Source: Neoarius graeffei
Lineage: Eukaryota; Chordata; Actinopteri; Siluriformes; Ariidae
Direction: 5' to 3'
Assembly: GCF_027579695.1 (NCBI RefSeq)
Contig: NC_083576.1
Location: 40,218,760 to 40,282,759, forward strand
DNA: 64,000 bases
Under the pieces are notes generated by a model. It was given only the letters and a program-made list of their open reading frames with translations, ran no database searches and was not told the DNA's origin. Position 1 is the first letter of the stretch. Each line of letters starts with the position of its first letter. Position numbers and translations under genes: made by a program. Below, in pieces: positions 32,601 through 42,353 of the stretch.

Positions 32601-33310
32601 ACCCTCCATTCCACTGTCACTCCCTCTGTCTTACTCTCTCTGTCTCTCTTAAAGACAACGTAAAAGCCATCTATCAGCGTGCTCGTGCCTATTCAGCCCT
32701 GTACAACAAGGACAAAGCCCAACAGGATTTCTTCAGAGCAGAGCATCTTGACCCCAGGCTCAAACTCATTGTCAAGCAGGAACTAAAGAAGCTAGGTGAG
32801 AATCTCAGGGCCAAGCATGTAAGAGAGAACAAGAACTACTGGGCCAGCAGTCAAGAGAAGTGGGAACAGAAGGCCCAGGCCAAGAGAGGTAACAAGAAGG
32901 AGTCGGAATTGGCTGACGAAAGAAAAGCCACTGGAGAGAGCCATGATGAAGGACACAAAATGAAGACAGACATCTCTAATAAAGGAGAGGAGAACTCACT
33001 CAGCCAGGCAGGCAATGAAGGAGGACAGGATATAAAGAAAAACACCTTAAATAAGGAGCACACAAGCGCTCTGCCTCTAAAAGAGAGGAGTGTTGAGTCT
33101 GTAGATAAAGAGAGATATTCAGCTACAGCAAAGGTACAAAAAGAAAATACAGACATAACAAGAAGTCTGGATACAGTTGGTCAGATCAAGGAAGACTTTC
33201 ATGCTATTGTACCAGAAAAAGCTGCTGAAAGCACAGGTGCCACACAGAACACTGGTGACTCGAACAGCACTAACCCCCAAATGGAGCTGATGAACACAGC
33301 AGATGTTTGA
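20213..33310 (+). CDS. aipl1-like: AIPL1-like co-chaperone with duplicated TPR module (8 exons)
   Basis: Joining 20213-20308, 20906-21085, 21363-21551, 21824-22000, 26844-26985, 31241-31800, 32037-32181 and 32655-33310 gives 2145 nt, a frame of 714 residues plus stop, every intron GT..AG. Residues 1-165 form the FKBP-like domain of the AIP/AIPL1 family; motifs such as 'TVIDDSR', '[10 protein letters not shown]' and 'GKDPLEG' point to AIPL1 rather than AIP. Residues about 175-330 are the usual TPR module, 335-400 a Lys/Glu-rich linker, 405-560 a second TPR module, and the rest a charged tail. Human AIPL1 has 384 residues with one TPR module; the first five exon sizes here match its layout (32, 60, 63, 59 and about 48 codons). 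AIPL1 helps HSP90 mature cone/rod PDE6 in photoreceptors; whether this copy does so is inference. Introns carry many transposons. Confidence 0.88.
20906..21085 (+). CDS. aipl1-like: AIPL1-like exon 2 (FKBP-like domain)
   Basis: Sixty codons, residues 33-92, phase 0 at both ends, acceptor GTAG, donor GTAAGT. It carries 'ERTVIDDSR', '[15 protein letters not shown]' and 'VAEFWCDTI', the strongest AIPL1-type signature in the window. In this family the FKBP fold usually lacks isomerase activity and, in AIPL1, binds prenyl groups. Confidence 0.9.
21363..21551 (+). CDS. aipl1-like: AIPL1-like exon 3 (FKBP-like domain)
   Basis: Sixty-three codons, residues 93-155, phase 0. It begins '[13 protein letters not shown]' and contains '[16 protein letters not shown]' and '[10 protein letters not shown]', the end of the FKBP-like domain including the AIP/AIPL1-specific insert. 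The donor is TCA|GTAGGA. Confidence 0.9.
21824..22000 (+). CDS. aipl1-like: AIPL1-like exon 4 (TPR module A, first part)
   Basis: Fifty-nine codons, residues 156-214, phase 0. It contains '[20 protein letters not shown]', the first TPR helix pair that binds HSP90/HSP70 C-termini in this family. Its counterpart in the second module is the end of exon 6. Confidence 0.9.
22001..22774. other. Intron 4, first part
   Basis: AT-rich, no ORF or known repeat apart from poly-T/A runs near 22190-22260. Confidence 0.4.
22775..23788. mobile_element. TIR element in intron 4
   Basis: Left end GCTACATCCACACGACAACGG; the right end on the opposite strand is GCCCTGTCCACACGGCAACGG. CTGAG flanks both sides, a possible duplication. 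Contains a TC microsatellite at 23411-23434 and no transposase. Confidence 0.6.
23789..24538. other. Intron 4, middle part
   Basis: AT-rich intron, nothing recognised. Confidence 0.4.
24708..26170 (-). pseudogene. Tc1-like transposase interrupted by a SINE
   Basis: From ATG 26170 the protein begins '[20 protein letters not shown]' with paired helix-turn-helix regions (about residues 5-110). After the SINE it resumes with 'LLSDESKFE' (first Asp), 'MVWGCIS', then '[10 protein letters not shown]' (second Asp) and '[10 protein letters not shown]' (Glu), the DD34E pattern. It ends at TAA 24708. Besides the SINE there is at least one stop after 'HMLPSR' and another near 'KRKI'. Cut-and-paste transposase when intact. 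Confidence 0.85.
25422..25799 (-). mobile_element. tRNA-derived SINE in Tc1
   Basis: Target duplication AGATACGGCTT at 25411-25421 and 25800-25810. On the - strand the tRNA-like head has a B box 'GGTTCGAGCCC' and the tail ends in GAGATGAGATG-type repeats. About 380 bp. Confidence 0.9.
26585..26627. repeat. (TG)n microsatellite
   Basis: About 21 uninterrupted TG units in intron 4. Confidence 0.95.
26844..26985 (+). CDS. aipl1-like: AIPL1-like exon 5 (TPR module A, second part)
   Basis: 142 nt, residues 215 to a split codon at 262; phase 0 in, phase 1 out. It includes '[20 protein letters not shown]', the family-typical second TPR. The upstream intron is about 4.8 kb and holds a TIR element and a Tc1 copy; the downstream intron holds an antisense LINE. 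Confidence 0.9.
27041..30242 (-). mobile_element. APE-type LINE, antisense in intron 5
   Basis: One long frame on the - strand plus a (GAA)n-type tail (TTC repeats at 27041-27059 on the + strand). The 5' limit beyond 30242 is not defined and no target duplication was established. Clade not certain; the C-terminal 'RYLGDDIQ...TYSCQTWN' pattern resembles RTE-like LINEs. Confidence 0.88.
27063..30242 (-). pseudogene. LINE ORF2: AP endonuclease and reverse transcriptase, one stop
   Basis: 1060 codons in one frame, broken only by TGA at 28367-28365. Residues about 25-280 are an AP endonuclease: 'GTINIRSGS', 'CCLQEVRW', 'VVLGDFNA', 'SDHRLL'. The RT lies in the second half: 'AYRGLQVG', '[13 protein letters not shown]', then after the stop 'FIDLTAAFD', '[17 protein letters not shown]' and catalytic 'YADDLELM'. 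C-terminal region '[14 protein letters not shown]'. One substitution would account for the stop, so the copy is probably recent. Confidence 0.88.
30578..31080. mobile_element. Two Tc1-like terminal fragments
   Basis: 30578-30920 starts 'GACGAGTCAAAAATTTGGAC' and includes 'TTTCTACATTGTAGAACAAT', a well-known fish Tc1 end. 30925-31080 contains 'CCAGAAAAGTTGGGATATTT', an end of another Tc1 family. No transposase. Confidence 0.6.
31241..31800 (+). CDS. aipl1-like: AIPL1-like exon 6: end of TPR A, linker, start of TPR B
   Basis: 560 nt, residues 262-448. It opens with '[17 protein letters not shown]', the third TPR, which in ordinary AIPL1 starts the last exon. It then runs through a Lys/Glu-rich linker with a SUMO-type 'VKQE' motif, and ends with '[20 protein letters not shown]', the counterpart of exon 4. 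It therefore looks like a fusion of an old terminal exon with a second copy of exon 4. Confidence 0.88.
32037..32181 (+). CDS. aipl1-like: AIPL1-like exon 7 (TPR module B, second part)
   Basis: 145 nt, phase 0 in and phase 1 out, exactly like exon 5. '[20 protein letters not shown]' parallels exon 5 '[20 protein letters not shown]'. The donor is CAAG|GTGAG. Confidence 0.88.
32655..33310 (+). CDS. aipl1-like: AIPL1-like exon 8 (TPR module B end and charged tail)
   Basis: 656 nt, about residues 497-714 and stop. '[17 protein letters not shown]' repeats the start of exon 6 and restores the split D codon. After about 65 residues the protein becomes a Lys/Glu/Ser-rich, probably disordered tail ending 'MELMNTADV'. 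No CaaX box or PDZ ligand is evident. Confidence 0.87.
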
Positions 33311-35350
33311 GCTAAGTGCTGCAGAGGACACAGGAGTTGTATGTGTTGAAACACTGGCACAATTCAATGATAGGCCTGCCTTTTTTGGTGAGACCAAGAA
33401 AAGCAGATAACAGCAAAATACACAGAGAAATAATACAGGAAATCTTTGTCCTAAAGATGTATCCACTACAGCTGAAGCATAATCTTTAAAACCAGAGTGC
33501 AGAAATTCTAAACACAAACCTAAAAAGAAGAAATGAACACATGCATATTCCTACATTAATTCATAGACAAATGCTCAGTCACGTAAGATGACACGGAAGG
33601 CACAGTGTATAAGAAATCCAAATTTATTTCTCTGTATACAATGAGTAGAAAGCACCCAGTAATCTATTTACTTTTTAAAAGCTTTTCACAAACAGTATTG
33701 TATAAATTAATGTGAGGGGAAATTGATGAGAGAATATATTATGTAATAATAATAAAAAAGTAAGAGTGAATTTGAAATGATAAACACAAAAAAGACTGGG
33801 AAAAAGAAAACACTGACAGTGGAATGTGTGGAGTTATCAAGTTAACATATCTGCATGAGACAACATCAAATTTATGTAATTAATGCCACAGGGTCACAGA
33901 TTTTCAAAGCAAAACAAAACCAACTTGTTTTGTAGACCTGCAGGTCTGCTTCTTCCTAACAAAAAGGGTTTTCATTAGTGGAGCTAAAAAGAGCAGAGAC
34001 AGTCCTTAGCAAATGGCCTGTAGCATCAACCTGAAACCACACCATTCACTTACACTACAGATTCCATTCCATTTCAAATTAAATGAGAATACTTTGGAAG
34101 AAATTTGAGCTTAAGTAAAAAATCATACTGAATATGTTAAAAATAAAAGCTCTACAGTAAATGCAACAATGCATAGCAAGCTTACGATGTAAAGCATTTG
34201 CTACTATGCCAGGTCTGACAATTTCACCATCTGTGACCACATGATATTCACTGTACCAGTATGCTTCAGGATGTGAAACCTTCATACATATGCTTTTCCT
34301 GCAGATACCACATGACATAAAAATAAAGATGTACAAAATTATTCTTTCTTTTGTTTATGCTTTCTTTGAGTGTTCTTAATGTGATAAACAGGTATCACAA
34401 CTGGACACAGCAGATGTTGATTGTAATATAAGAGCCATGCAGTGAACAGTGGTTTGGGCAGGGAGGTTCACATTCTAGATTTATCTCAGTTGTCCTGTCC
34501 CGCTTTCTTTCTCACCATATGAATCTCCTTTATTGTGAATGAAAATTTGTCTGTCCAGAGAGCAACAGTAGAAAGAGAGTAAGTGCCAGGTCTTACAGGA
34601 CAGTACCCTAGCAACCTTATCAAACAAATAGTAACGTTCGTTCATGTCAAATGCAAGCATTCCTGTTTATGAAGAGGTTTGGGCAAGGTGGAATGGGATT
34701 CAATGTTTTATACATGCTCTGAAAACCAGGCTTCAGAGGGATGTTTTATTGAAGCAAAGGTGAAGAAATAGGCACTGTCTTGTCATATGACATAATGACT
34801 TCACAGAGATAATCTTCTCTCTGTTCTGTCTTTCTCTCAGCAGTAAACTCTACAGGATTAGGATTAAAAAAAAGCCACAGACAATCTGTTCCTCCCAACT
34901 GCCATTTCTTTCTTTTTTCTGTCTACATTTCTCTTTGCACAGTATTCCACCATGGCAACCTTTCAGCATCTTTCCTTCTCAAAGAAATCTGACTGCCCCA
35001 TTTAACCATTCAACAAGAAAGCCTCTTGCAAGGACTGAGATTGATCCATGTCCTGATGCATTATGTAAAATCATCACTCACTGCAGGTGGTGTATTCACA
35101 CTATACACACACACAAATCAGAAATATTTTAAGTGGCACTAAAAGTCCTTATCGGAGATTTTTCTTAAAACAAAGTCACAACTGTTAAGGGGATTTTTAA
35201 ACCAAATATTAAGTTCTTAAAGCATATATGCAGAGCCATGGCCTCACATTTGTTTATAAATGCCTTGAGACCTCAAGAATGGGACAGGATTAGTTTTAAG
35301 CGCTAACAATAAATCTAATATAGTTATTTTTTATGATGAAAGTGATTTAT
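33311..35350. other. 3' flank of the AIPL1-like gene
   Basis: Probable 3' UTR up to about 33770, then AT-rich intergenic DNA with no ORF or repeat recognised. Confidence 0.4.
33751..33756 (+). terminator. Candidate polyadenylation signal of the AIPL1-like gene
   Basis: AATAAA lies 441 nt after the stop codon, within AT-rich sequence. It is the first canonical signal I noticed downstream; actual use is not shown by the sequence. Confidence 0.35.
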
Positions 35351-35354
35351 CTAG

Positions 35355-36300
35355 GTAGCGGTCTGAGTAAATGACCTTGACGTCAGTAACGTCACAACAG
35401 GAAGTCTGTCGGTCTCATTGCCATTTCTGCTATACTAAAACACACAGCTGACTGCAACTCTGATCCTCCATTTTGAGCTAATTTATCGCCATGCCATGTA
35501 GATGTGTTTTTGGCCAGTGCAGCAACATGACAGAAGGTGGATTTATGTTGCATTCATGGCCCAAGAATGTTCAAACTGCAAAGATTTGGATGCGTTTTGC
35601 GAGAAGTTTGCTCAGGACATATCACTCAGGCAGTGACCTCCCCGTGGTTGTCGCTAAAACCGGTGACATCCCGTTCCGTCCCCGGTTTTAGTAATTGCCT
35701 GAGCCGAGCAGTAACGGCGGAATACACAGTATGGAGAGAATGAGTGTAGCAGCTGTCTTATTTCTAAACTGGATATTGCTGCCATCTCGCCCTTACGTGG
35801 AAGAAGTGAATGAACGGAGAACTGAACAAACAACTGAAAGCCAGATTGTTTCAAAACAATCAGCCTCAAGATCGGCCTTCAAGAAGCGAGAACACAGACA
35901 GGGAAGCTCCAACTCTCATTTAGATAAAAAAACATGTTGTTTACCTGCATTTAGATTAATACATATAACTTGTATTGTGTGTTTAAGTTACCGGTATAAG
36001 ATTATTTAATTTGCTTCAGAATGTGATTGTCTCGGTTCGTCTGATTATTTAATTGGCCTTTTACATTTTATCAGTGAAAATGCATGCATGTACATGTATG
36101 CTGCATAAGTTATAACACCTATCCTGTTTTACTGAGAGTCAACCCACAATCAGTGAAGTCAAATCAGTCTTAGTTGAGCAAGTCGGTAACGGTATTTCTT
36201 ATTTTCACCATAAATTTTTTTTATATGACTTTGGTCTATAGCTGTAAAAGGCCTCAGCCTTAAAACCGGTTACTGCAGTGACGTCACGCACTCAGGCATG
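35355..36300. mobile_element. Putative DNA element holding a THAP-coding exon
   Basis: Left 'CTGAGTAAATGACC' and 'TGACGTCAGTAACGTCAC' near 35364-35395; on the opposite strand the right side reads 'CTGAGTGCGTGACGTCACTG' at about 36277-36296. The inversion is imperfect, so the limits and the mobile nature are tentative. Confidence 0.35.
35491..35691 (+). pseudogene. THAP-type zinc finger fragment
   Basis: 66 codons starting 'MPCRCVFGQCSN', with C-x4-C near the N-terminus, 'MLHSWPKN' at the position of the THAP HxFP motif, and the conserved Trp in 'IWMRFAR'. The second half of the C2CH module (Cys and His near residue 55-65) is not in this frame, so it is a first exon or a broken copy. THAP fingers occur in host factors and in P-, Kolobok- and ISL2EU-type transposases. 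Confidence 0.5.
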
Positions 36301-37179
36301 GCTAGCTCAGAGGGGCAGCTCAAATGCCAACTTTGCAGTCGATTTTAACTCTCAAAAATATATATATATATATTTTTTTTTTTTATTCCCATTTATGCAG
36401 CATACAAGTGTCAAGGATGGAGATACTATCCACTCAGAAATTTATTTAAAAATAAAGGTTCTGCATATCTGCTTTAAGCTATGCATAACAACAAGGTTGA
36501 GCCTCTTGACACTTAAGTTGGAAAGCTTCATGAATTAATTTCGACAGTAATTCACTGATATGGTAGGATTTGTTTAAAAAAAATTCATCAGGTATACTTT
36601 CCAGTGTTCAATAAAAAAAAAAAATCAAGGGATTAACTTTTGGATTTCATAAATGGGAAAATACGATTAAAAGATTGTCAAATACATGTTCAAGAAATTG
36701 TCAGCTTCTAAGAATAATAATATCAGCAGAATTAATATCAACAGAATATACCCAAGAGTCAAGACAGCTTTATAGTTAGTAAACATCAGAAGGACACTAT
36801 ACGAACCGTTGGATGATGTGCAGCCTCGAGAGTGTGATGTACAACATGATTCGTGCTTCACTTCAGTCACTTTGTAGTCATTTTCAAACTTGCAATTTCA
36901 AACTGGTCATAAGATTGGAACCAATTGTTGCAGGTTTAGAAGCCAATTTTAGTGCTAAATGTACCTCATGAGTATAACATAAAATTAGGAGTAGAATTTT
37001 CAACTTTTATGCTGTTTATTTAAAAAGGAGAGTTTTTTTTTCTGATATTTTCTTGTGGGTCCAGTCACTCCCCTGACCCCAATACACCTCTGAGTAACCT
37101 CAGATGACAAAAGGATGACCTGTTTACAAAAATCAGACTGTGGTAGTTAAGGAGCAGAGGTACCTTCTACCTTCTAGGC
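36301..37179. other. Intergenic stretch
   Basis: AT-rich, with short TA repeat at 36358-36372; no gene seen. Confidence 0.4.
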
Positions 37180-37302
37180 CAGTGGTTCCCAAATTTTTTT
37201 TTTCAACATAGCTTAATAATGCCCTGCAATGACCTGGCAACTTGTCCAGGGTGTACCCTACCTCTTGCCCATAGTTAGCTGGGATAGGCTCCAGCTTGCC
37301 TG
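37180..37302 (+). mobile_element. hAT-like end and SINE tail fragment
   Basis: 37181-37195 reads CAGTGGTTCCCAAA, a hAT-type terminus. 37218-37301 is the 3' half of the SINE family ('GACTTGTCCAGGGTGTACCC'-like, diverged). Both are truncated by the following LINE. Confidence 0.5.
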
Positions 37303-38517
37303 ACTTCATGAATTTTTTCAATGACAAAGTTGAAAATATCCGACAAAAAATTCAAACTACTAATTTAAGATCAGACAACTTCAATGACAATTTAAGTAAC
37401 CCTGTAGTTAACAGTATAACTGTATCAGATCAGCAATTAGAATGTTTTACTCCCCTTAGAGAACTCAAACTACTTTCATTAATCTACGCATCAAAATCCT
37501 CAACTTGTGTACTAGATGTCTATTCAAACAGATAATACCTGTAGTAACTGAACCACTTCTAAAAATAATAAATTCTTCTCTTAGGATTGGCTATGTACCC
37601 AAATCCTTTAAACTTGCAGTTTTCAAACCCCTGATTAAAAAACTTGACCTTGATCTCTGTCAGCTGTCCAATTATTGGCCAATATCAAACCTCCCCTTTA
37701 TCTCCAAGATCCTAGAAAAAGCTATCGCACAGCAGTTATGCTCATATTTACATAGGAATAACATCCATGAAATGTATCAGTCAGGATTTAGACCTCATCA
37801 CTGAGACAGCACTGGTTAAAGTAGTAAATGACCTACTGTTGGCATCTGATTAGGGCTGTGTCTCGCTGCTTGTGTTGCCTGACCTTAGTGCAACATTTGA
37901 TACCATTGATCATTCCATTCTTTTGGATAGATTAGAAAATGTTGTGGGAATTAAGGGAACGGCCCTCTCCTGGCTCAGCTGTTATTTAACTGATCGCTAT
38001 GAGTATGTTGATGTAAATGGTGATTTTTCTCGACATACTGAGGTAAAGTTTAGTGTTCCGCAAGGTTCTGTCTTAGGCCCACTGCTTTTTTCTTTATATA
38101 TGTTACCTCTGGGTGATATTATTCATAAGCATGGTATTAGTTTCCACTGTTATGCTGATGACACACAGTTGTATGTTTCTGCAAAACCAGATGAGAGACA
38201 CCAGCTTAATAGAATTGAGGAATGTGTAAAGGACATAAGACACTGGATGCTTTTTAACTTCTTTCTGTTTAACTCTGACAAGACAGAAGTACTTGTACTA
38301 GGACCACATACAGCTAGAAGTAGGTTTTCTGATTACACAATAATTCTAGATTGCCTTTCTGTTTCTTCACGTGCAGCAGTAAAAGACCTCGGGGTGATTA
38401 TTGACCCCAGTCTTTCATTTGAAACTCACATTGATAACATTACTCGGCTAGCATTCTTTCATCTCAGAAATATTGCTAAGATAAGAAATTTAATGTTACT
38501 ACACAACGCAGAAAAAA
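37303..38517 (+). pseudogene. L2-type LINE reverse transcriptase fragment
   Basis: 'FKPLIKKLDLD', 'QLSNYWPISNLPFISKILEK', 'YQSGFRPHH' then, after stops near 37801-37870, 'DLSATFDTIDHSILLDRLE', 'VPQGSVLGPLLFSLYMLPLG' and catalytic 'YADDTQLYVS'. The endonuclease is missing. Several stops and frame changes; inactive. Confidence 0.8.
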
Positions 38518-38522
38518 CTAGT

Positions 38523-38831
38523 TGTGGCAATGGGGGCGTGGCCAAGAGGCAGTTTGTGCGGGGTTGGGATTGGGGAAGGTAAGTGGCTAAGTCATTTTAC
38601 CTGGTGTCAATTAATGTGTGTGTGTGTTTGTTTGTTGCAGGGATGGAGTATAAAAGGAGGGGGAGAGCAGAGAAGACTCTCTCCCCGACCACAATGCGTG
38701 TGTGTGTTGCGTGAGTGACATTGTGAGTAAGTGCAGCTGAAAAGCTAAAATAAGGAAAATAAAGTGTGTCTGTAAACATCAACTCTCGCCTGCCATGCTT
38801 CTGTGCTCCACCCACATCAGGAACTGTTACA
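38523..38831 (+). mobile_element. Solo LTR in L2
   Basis: 309 bp, TGTGGCAATGGGGGCGTGG ... GAACTGTTACA, with TATAAAAGG at about 38649 and AATAAAG at about 38757. The perfect 5-bp target duplication CTAGT is at 38518-38522 and 38832-38836. Confidence 0.9.
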
Positions 38832-39079
38832 CTAGTTCATACTTTCGTTACCTCCAGGTTGGATTATTGTAATGCCTTATTGTCTGGATATTCCAATAAG
38901 TGCATACAGTGGGGCAAAAAAGTATTTAGTCAGCCACCAATTGTGCAAGTTCTCCCACTTAAAAAGATGAGAGAGGCCTGTAATTTTCATCATAGGTACA
39001 CTTCAACTATGAGAGACAGAATGGGGGAAAGAATCCAGGAAATCACATTGTAGGATTTTTAATGAATTAATTGGTAAAT

Positions 39080-39465
39080 CTCATCTCATCTCATCTCATC
39101 TCATTATCTCTAGCCGCTTTATCCTTCTACAGGGTCGCAGGCAAGCTGGAGCCTATCCCAGCTGACTACGGGCGAAAGGCGGGGTACACCCTGGACAAGT
39201 CGCCAGGTCATCACAGGGCTGACACAGAGACACAGACAACCATTCACACTCACATTCACACCTACGGTCAATTTAGAGTCACCAGTTAACTTAACCTGCA
39301 TGTCTTTGGACTGTGGGGGAAACCGGAGCACCCAGAGGAAACCCACGCGGACACGGGGAGAACATGCAAACTCCACACAGAAAGGCCCTCGCCAGCCCCG
39401 GGGCTCGAACCCAGGACCTTCTTGCTGTGAGGCGACAGTGCTAACCACTACACCACCGTGCCGCC
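39080..39465 (-). mobile_element. tRNA-derived SINE in Tc1
   Basis: Same family as 25422-25799. Target duplication AATTAATTGGTAAA on both sides (left ends at about 39078, right starts at 39466). Left end carries five TCTCA repeats. Confidence 0.9.
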
Positions 39466-39670
39466 CAATTAATTGGTAAATTCCTCAGTAAAATAAGTAT
39501 TTGGTCACCTACAAACAAGCAAGATTTCTGGCTCTCACAGACCTGTAACTTCTTTAAGAGGCTCCTCTGTCCTCCACTTGTTACCTGTATTAATGGTACC
39601 TGTTTGAACTCGTTATCAGTATAAAAGACACCTGTCCACAACCTCAAACAGTCACACTCCAAACTCCACT

Positions 39671-40694
39671 ATGGCCAAGACCAAAGAGCTGTCAAAGGAC
39701 ACCAGAAACAAAATTGTAGACCTGCACCAGGCTGGGAAGACTGAATCTGCAATAGGTAAGCAGCTTGGTGTGAAGAAATCAACTGTGGGAGCAATTATTA
39801 GAAAATGGAAGACATACAAGACCACTGATAATCTCCCTCGATCTGGGGCTCCACGCAAGATCTCACCCCATGGGGTCAAAAATAATCACAAGAACAATGA
39901 GCAAAATTCCCAGAACCACACGGGGGGACCTAGTGAATGACCTGCAGAGAGCTGGGACCAAAGTAACAAAGGTTACCATCAATAACACACTACGCCACCA
40001 GGGACTCAAATCCTGCAGTGCCAGACGTGTCCCCCTGCTTAAGCCAGTACATGTCCAGGCCCGTCTGAAGTTTGCTAGAGAGCATTTGGATGATCCAGAA
40101 GAGGATTGGGAGAATGTCATATGGTCAGATGAAACCAAAATAGAACTTTTTGGTAAAAACTCAACTTGTCGTGTTTGGAGGGGAAAGAATGCTGAGTTGC
40201 ATCCAAAGAACACCATACCTACTGTGAAGCATGGGGGTGGAAACATCATGCTTTGGGGCTGTTTTTCTGCAAAGGGACCAGGACAACTGATCCGTGTAAA
40301 GGAAAGAATGAATGGGGCCATGTATCGTGAGATTTTGAGTGAAAACCTCTTTCCATCAGCAAGGGCATTGAAGATGAAACGTGGCTGGGTCTTTCAGCAT
40401 GACAATGATCCCAAACACACTGCCCGGGCAACGAAGGAGTGGCTTCGTAAGAAGCATTTCAAGGTCTTGAAGTGGCCTAGCCAGTCTCCAGATCTCAACC
40501 CCATAGAAAATCTTTGAAGGGAGTTGAAAGTCCGTGTTGCCCAGCGACAGCCCCAAAACATCACTGCTCTAGAGGAGATCTGCATGGAGGAATGGGCCAA
40601 AATACCAGCAACAGTGTGTGAAAACCTTGTGAAGACTTACAGAAAATGTTTGACCTCTGTCATTGCCAACAAAGGGTATATAACAAAGTATTGA
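39671..40694 (+). pseudogene. Tc1 transposase, nearly complete
   Basis: Starts '[20 protein letters not shown]' with helix-turn-helix '[20 protein letters not shown]'-like region. One frame change near 39870-39890, then '[11 protein letters not shown]' (Asp), '[11 protein letters not shown]' (Asp) and '[10 protein letters not shown]' (Glu), DD34E. A TGA replaces the Trp normally found right after 'PIENL' (40515). It ends 'YITKY' at 40694. Two lesions in about 340 codons. Confidence 0.88.
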
Positions 40695-42185
40695 GATGAA
40701 CTTTTGTTATTGTCCAAATACTTATTTTCCACCATAATTTGCAAATAAATTATTTAAAAATCAGACAATATGATTTTCTGGATTTTTTTTCTCATTTTGT
40801 CTCTCATAGTTGAGGTATACCTATGATGAAAATTACAGGCCTCTCTCATCTTTTTAAGTGGGAGAACTTGCACAATTGGTGACTGACTAAATACTTTTTT
40901 GCCCCACTGTAAACAAGCTCCAGTTAGTTCAAAATGCAGCAGCAAGAATCCTTACTAGAACTAGAAAATCTGGCCATATCACCCCTGTCATATCCACACT
41001 GCACTGGCTCCCAATCAAATTTCGTATTGTTTATAAAATTCTATTTACCTTTAAAGCACTGAATGGTCTCGCACCACAGTACCTGAGCGAAATTCTGGTC
41101 CTTTATGACCCACCATGTCTACTTGGATCAAAAGGTGCAGGCTATCTGCTGGTACCTCATATAGTGAAGGCTACATCAGGGGGCAGAGCCTTTTCTTATA
41201 AAGCCCCACAGTTATGGAACAGCCTTCCAAGTCATGTTCGGGAATCAGACACAGTCTCAGCATTTAAGTCTAGGTTGAAAACATATCTGTTTAGTCAAGC
41301 CTTTTGTTAATAGTGTTTATGAGGTAAAGGAGTAGATCTGGAGGGTCCTCAGACATAGAGTGTTTTGGTAAACTGGGATGTATGGATGCTGTCAGTCCCC
41401 CACTTGCTTGCTCACTCAAGTTTGTTGATGGTGTAGTGGCTGGCTGCTTTATGTCCCAGGGCACCCTCATGCCTGTGTTACCTTCTGGCTCTCCTCTTTT
41501 AGTTATGCTGTTATAGTTAGTTTTGCCGGAGTTCCTGCTTGCACTCAGCGCAAAATGTATACTGGTCCTACTCATCAGGTGACATTGGGCATACCAAACA
41601 ACCTGTGTCATTCCCGTCCCCCCCGAGTTACATGTCAATCCTGAGATCGAGATGCTGACCTCTTCTGCTCCTCGGAACTGCCTGATCCATCCTGATGCCC
41701 TATGTCTGGCTGGAGTCTCATCACATCGCTCGTGTGGAGGACAGCCCCATATGGACAGTTGGAAGTCACACTTGGAAGATGCTCTGGACGCTTACAGTAA
41801 TGCTTTTATGGCTGAGGACTACAGTTGACTTGCTAACTTTACTGAACAGTTTTGCACTCAAGTTTCCATCAATGAAGAGTTCTAACATACTTCATGTCAT
41901 AACAGACTTCATGCTAAAACAGACTTCATGTTAAAACTGTTAAAAATGTTATCACGTTGTCTGTTATCACCCAAATGAGGATGGGTTCCCTTTTGAGTCT
42001 GGTTCCTCTCGAGGTTTCTTCCTCATGTCATCTGAGGGAGTTTTTCCTTGCCACTGTCACCACAGGCTTGCTCATTGGGGATAGATTAGGGATAAAATTA
42101 GCTCATGTTTAAAGTCATTAAAATTCTGTAAAGCTGCTTTGCGACAATGTCTATTGTTTAAAAGCGCTATAAAAATAAACTTGAC

Positions 42186-42187
<2 letters not shown>

Positions 42188-42228
<41 letters not shown>
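42188..42228. repeat. (CA)n microsatellite at L2 3' end
   Basis: About 20 CA units directly after the LINE tail. Confidence 0.93.
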
Positions 42229-42230
<2 letters not shown>

Positions 42231-42353
42231 TGATACTGTAGATAGATAGATATGGACACAAGTGTTTTACTGGGAAATACACCACTTGTATTTTTCATAC
42301 AAACTACATCCGGGACATGGAGAACCAAAACTGTGATATATATCTCTACATGT

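Larger units (their letters stand above)
38907..40909 (+). mobile_element. Tc1 element in L2, itself split by a SINE
   Basis: Inverted ends CAGTGGGGCAAAAAAGTATT and inverse, flanked by TA at 38905-38906 and 40910-40911. Contains a SINE at about 39080-39465 and a transposase. Confidence 0.93.
37303..42187 (+). mobile_element. L2/CR1-type LINE, 5'-truncated, with two insertions
   Basis: RT segments 37303-38517 and the tail 38837-38904 plus 40912-42187 are one LINE once a solo LTR (38523-38831) and a Tc1 element (38907-40909) are removed. The 3' UTR has the fish L2 ending with 'GAAAGCTGCTTTGCGACAA'-like sequence, and is followed by (CA)n at 42188. Confidence 0.82.

Noticed and set aside
32909..33310. 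Separate small gene starting at an internal ATG
   Set aside because: It is the in-frame tail of AIPL1-like exon 8.
35695..36009. 104-codon ORF after the THAP fragment
   Set aside because: No domain and no conserved pattern; may be antisense or chance frame in the putative element.
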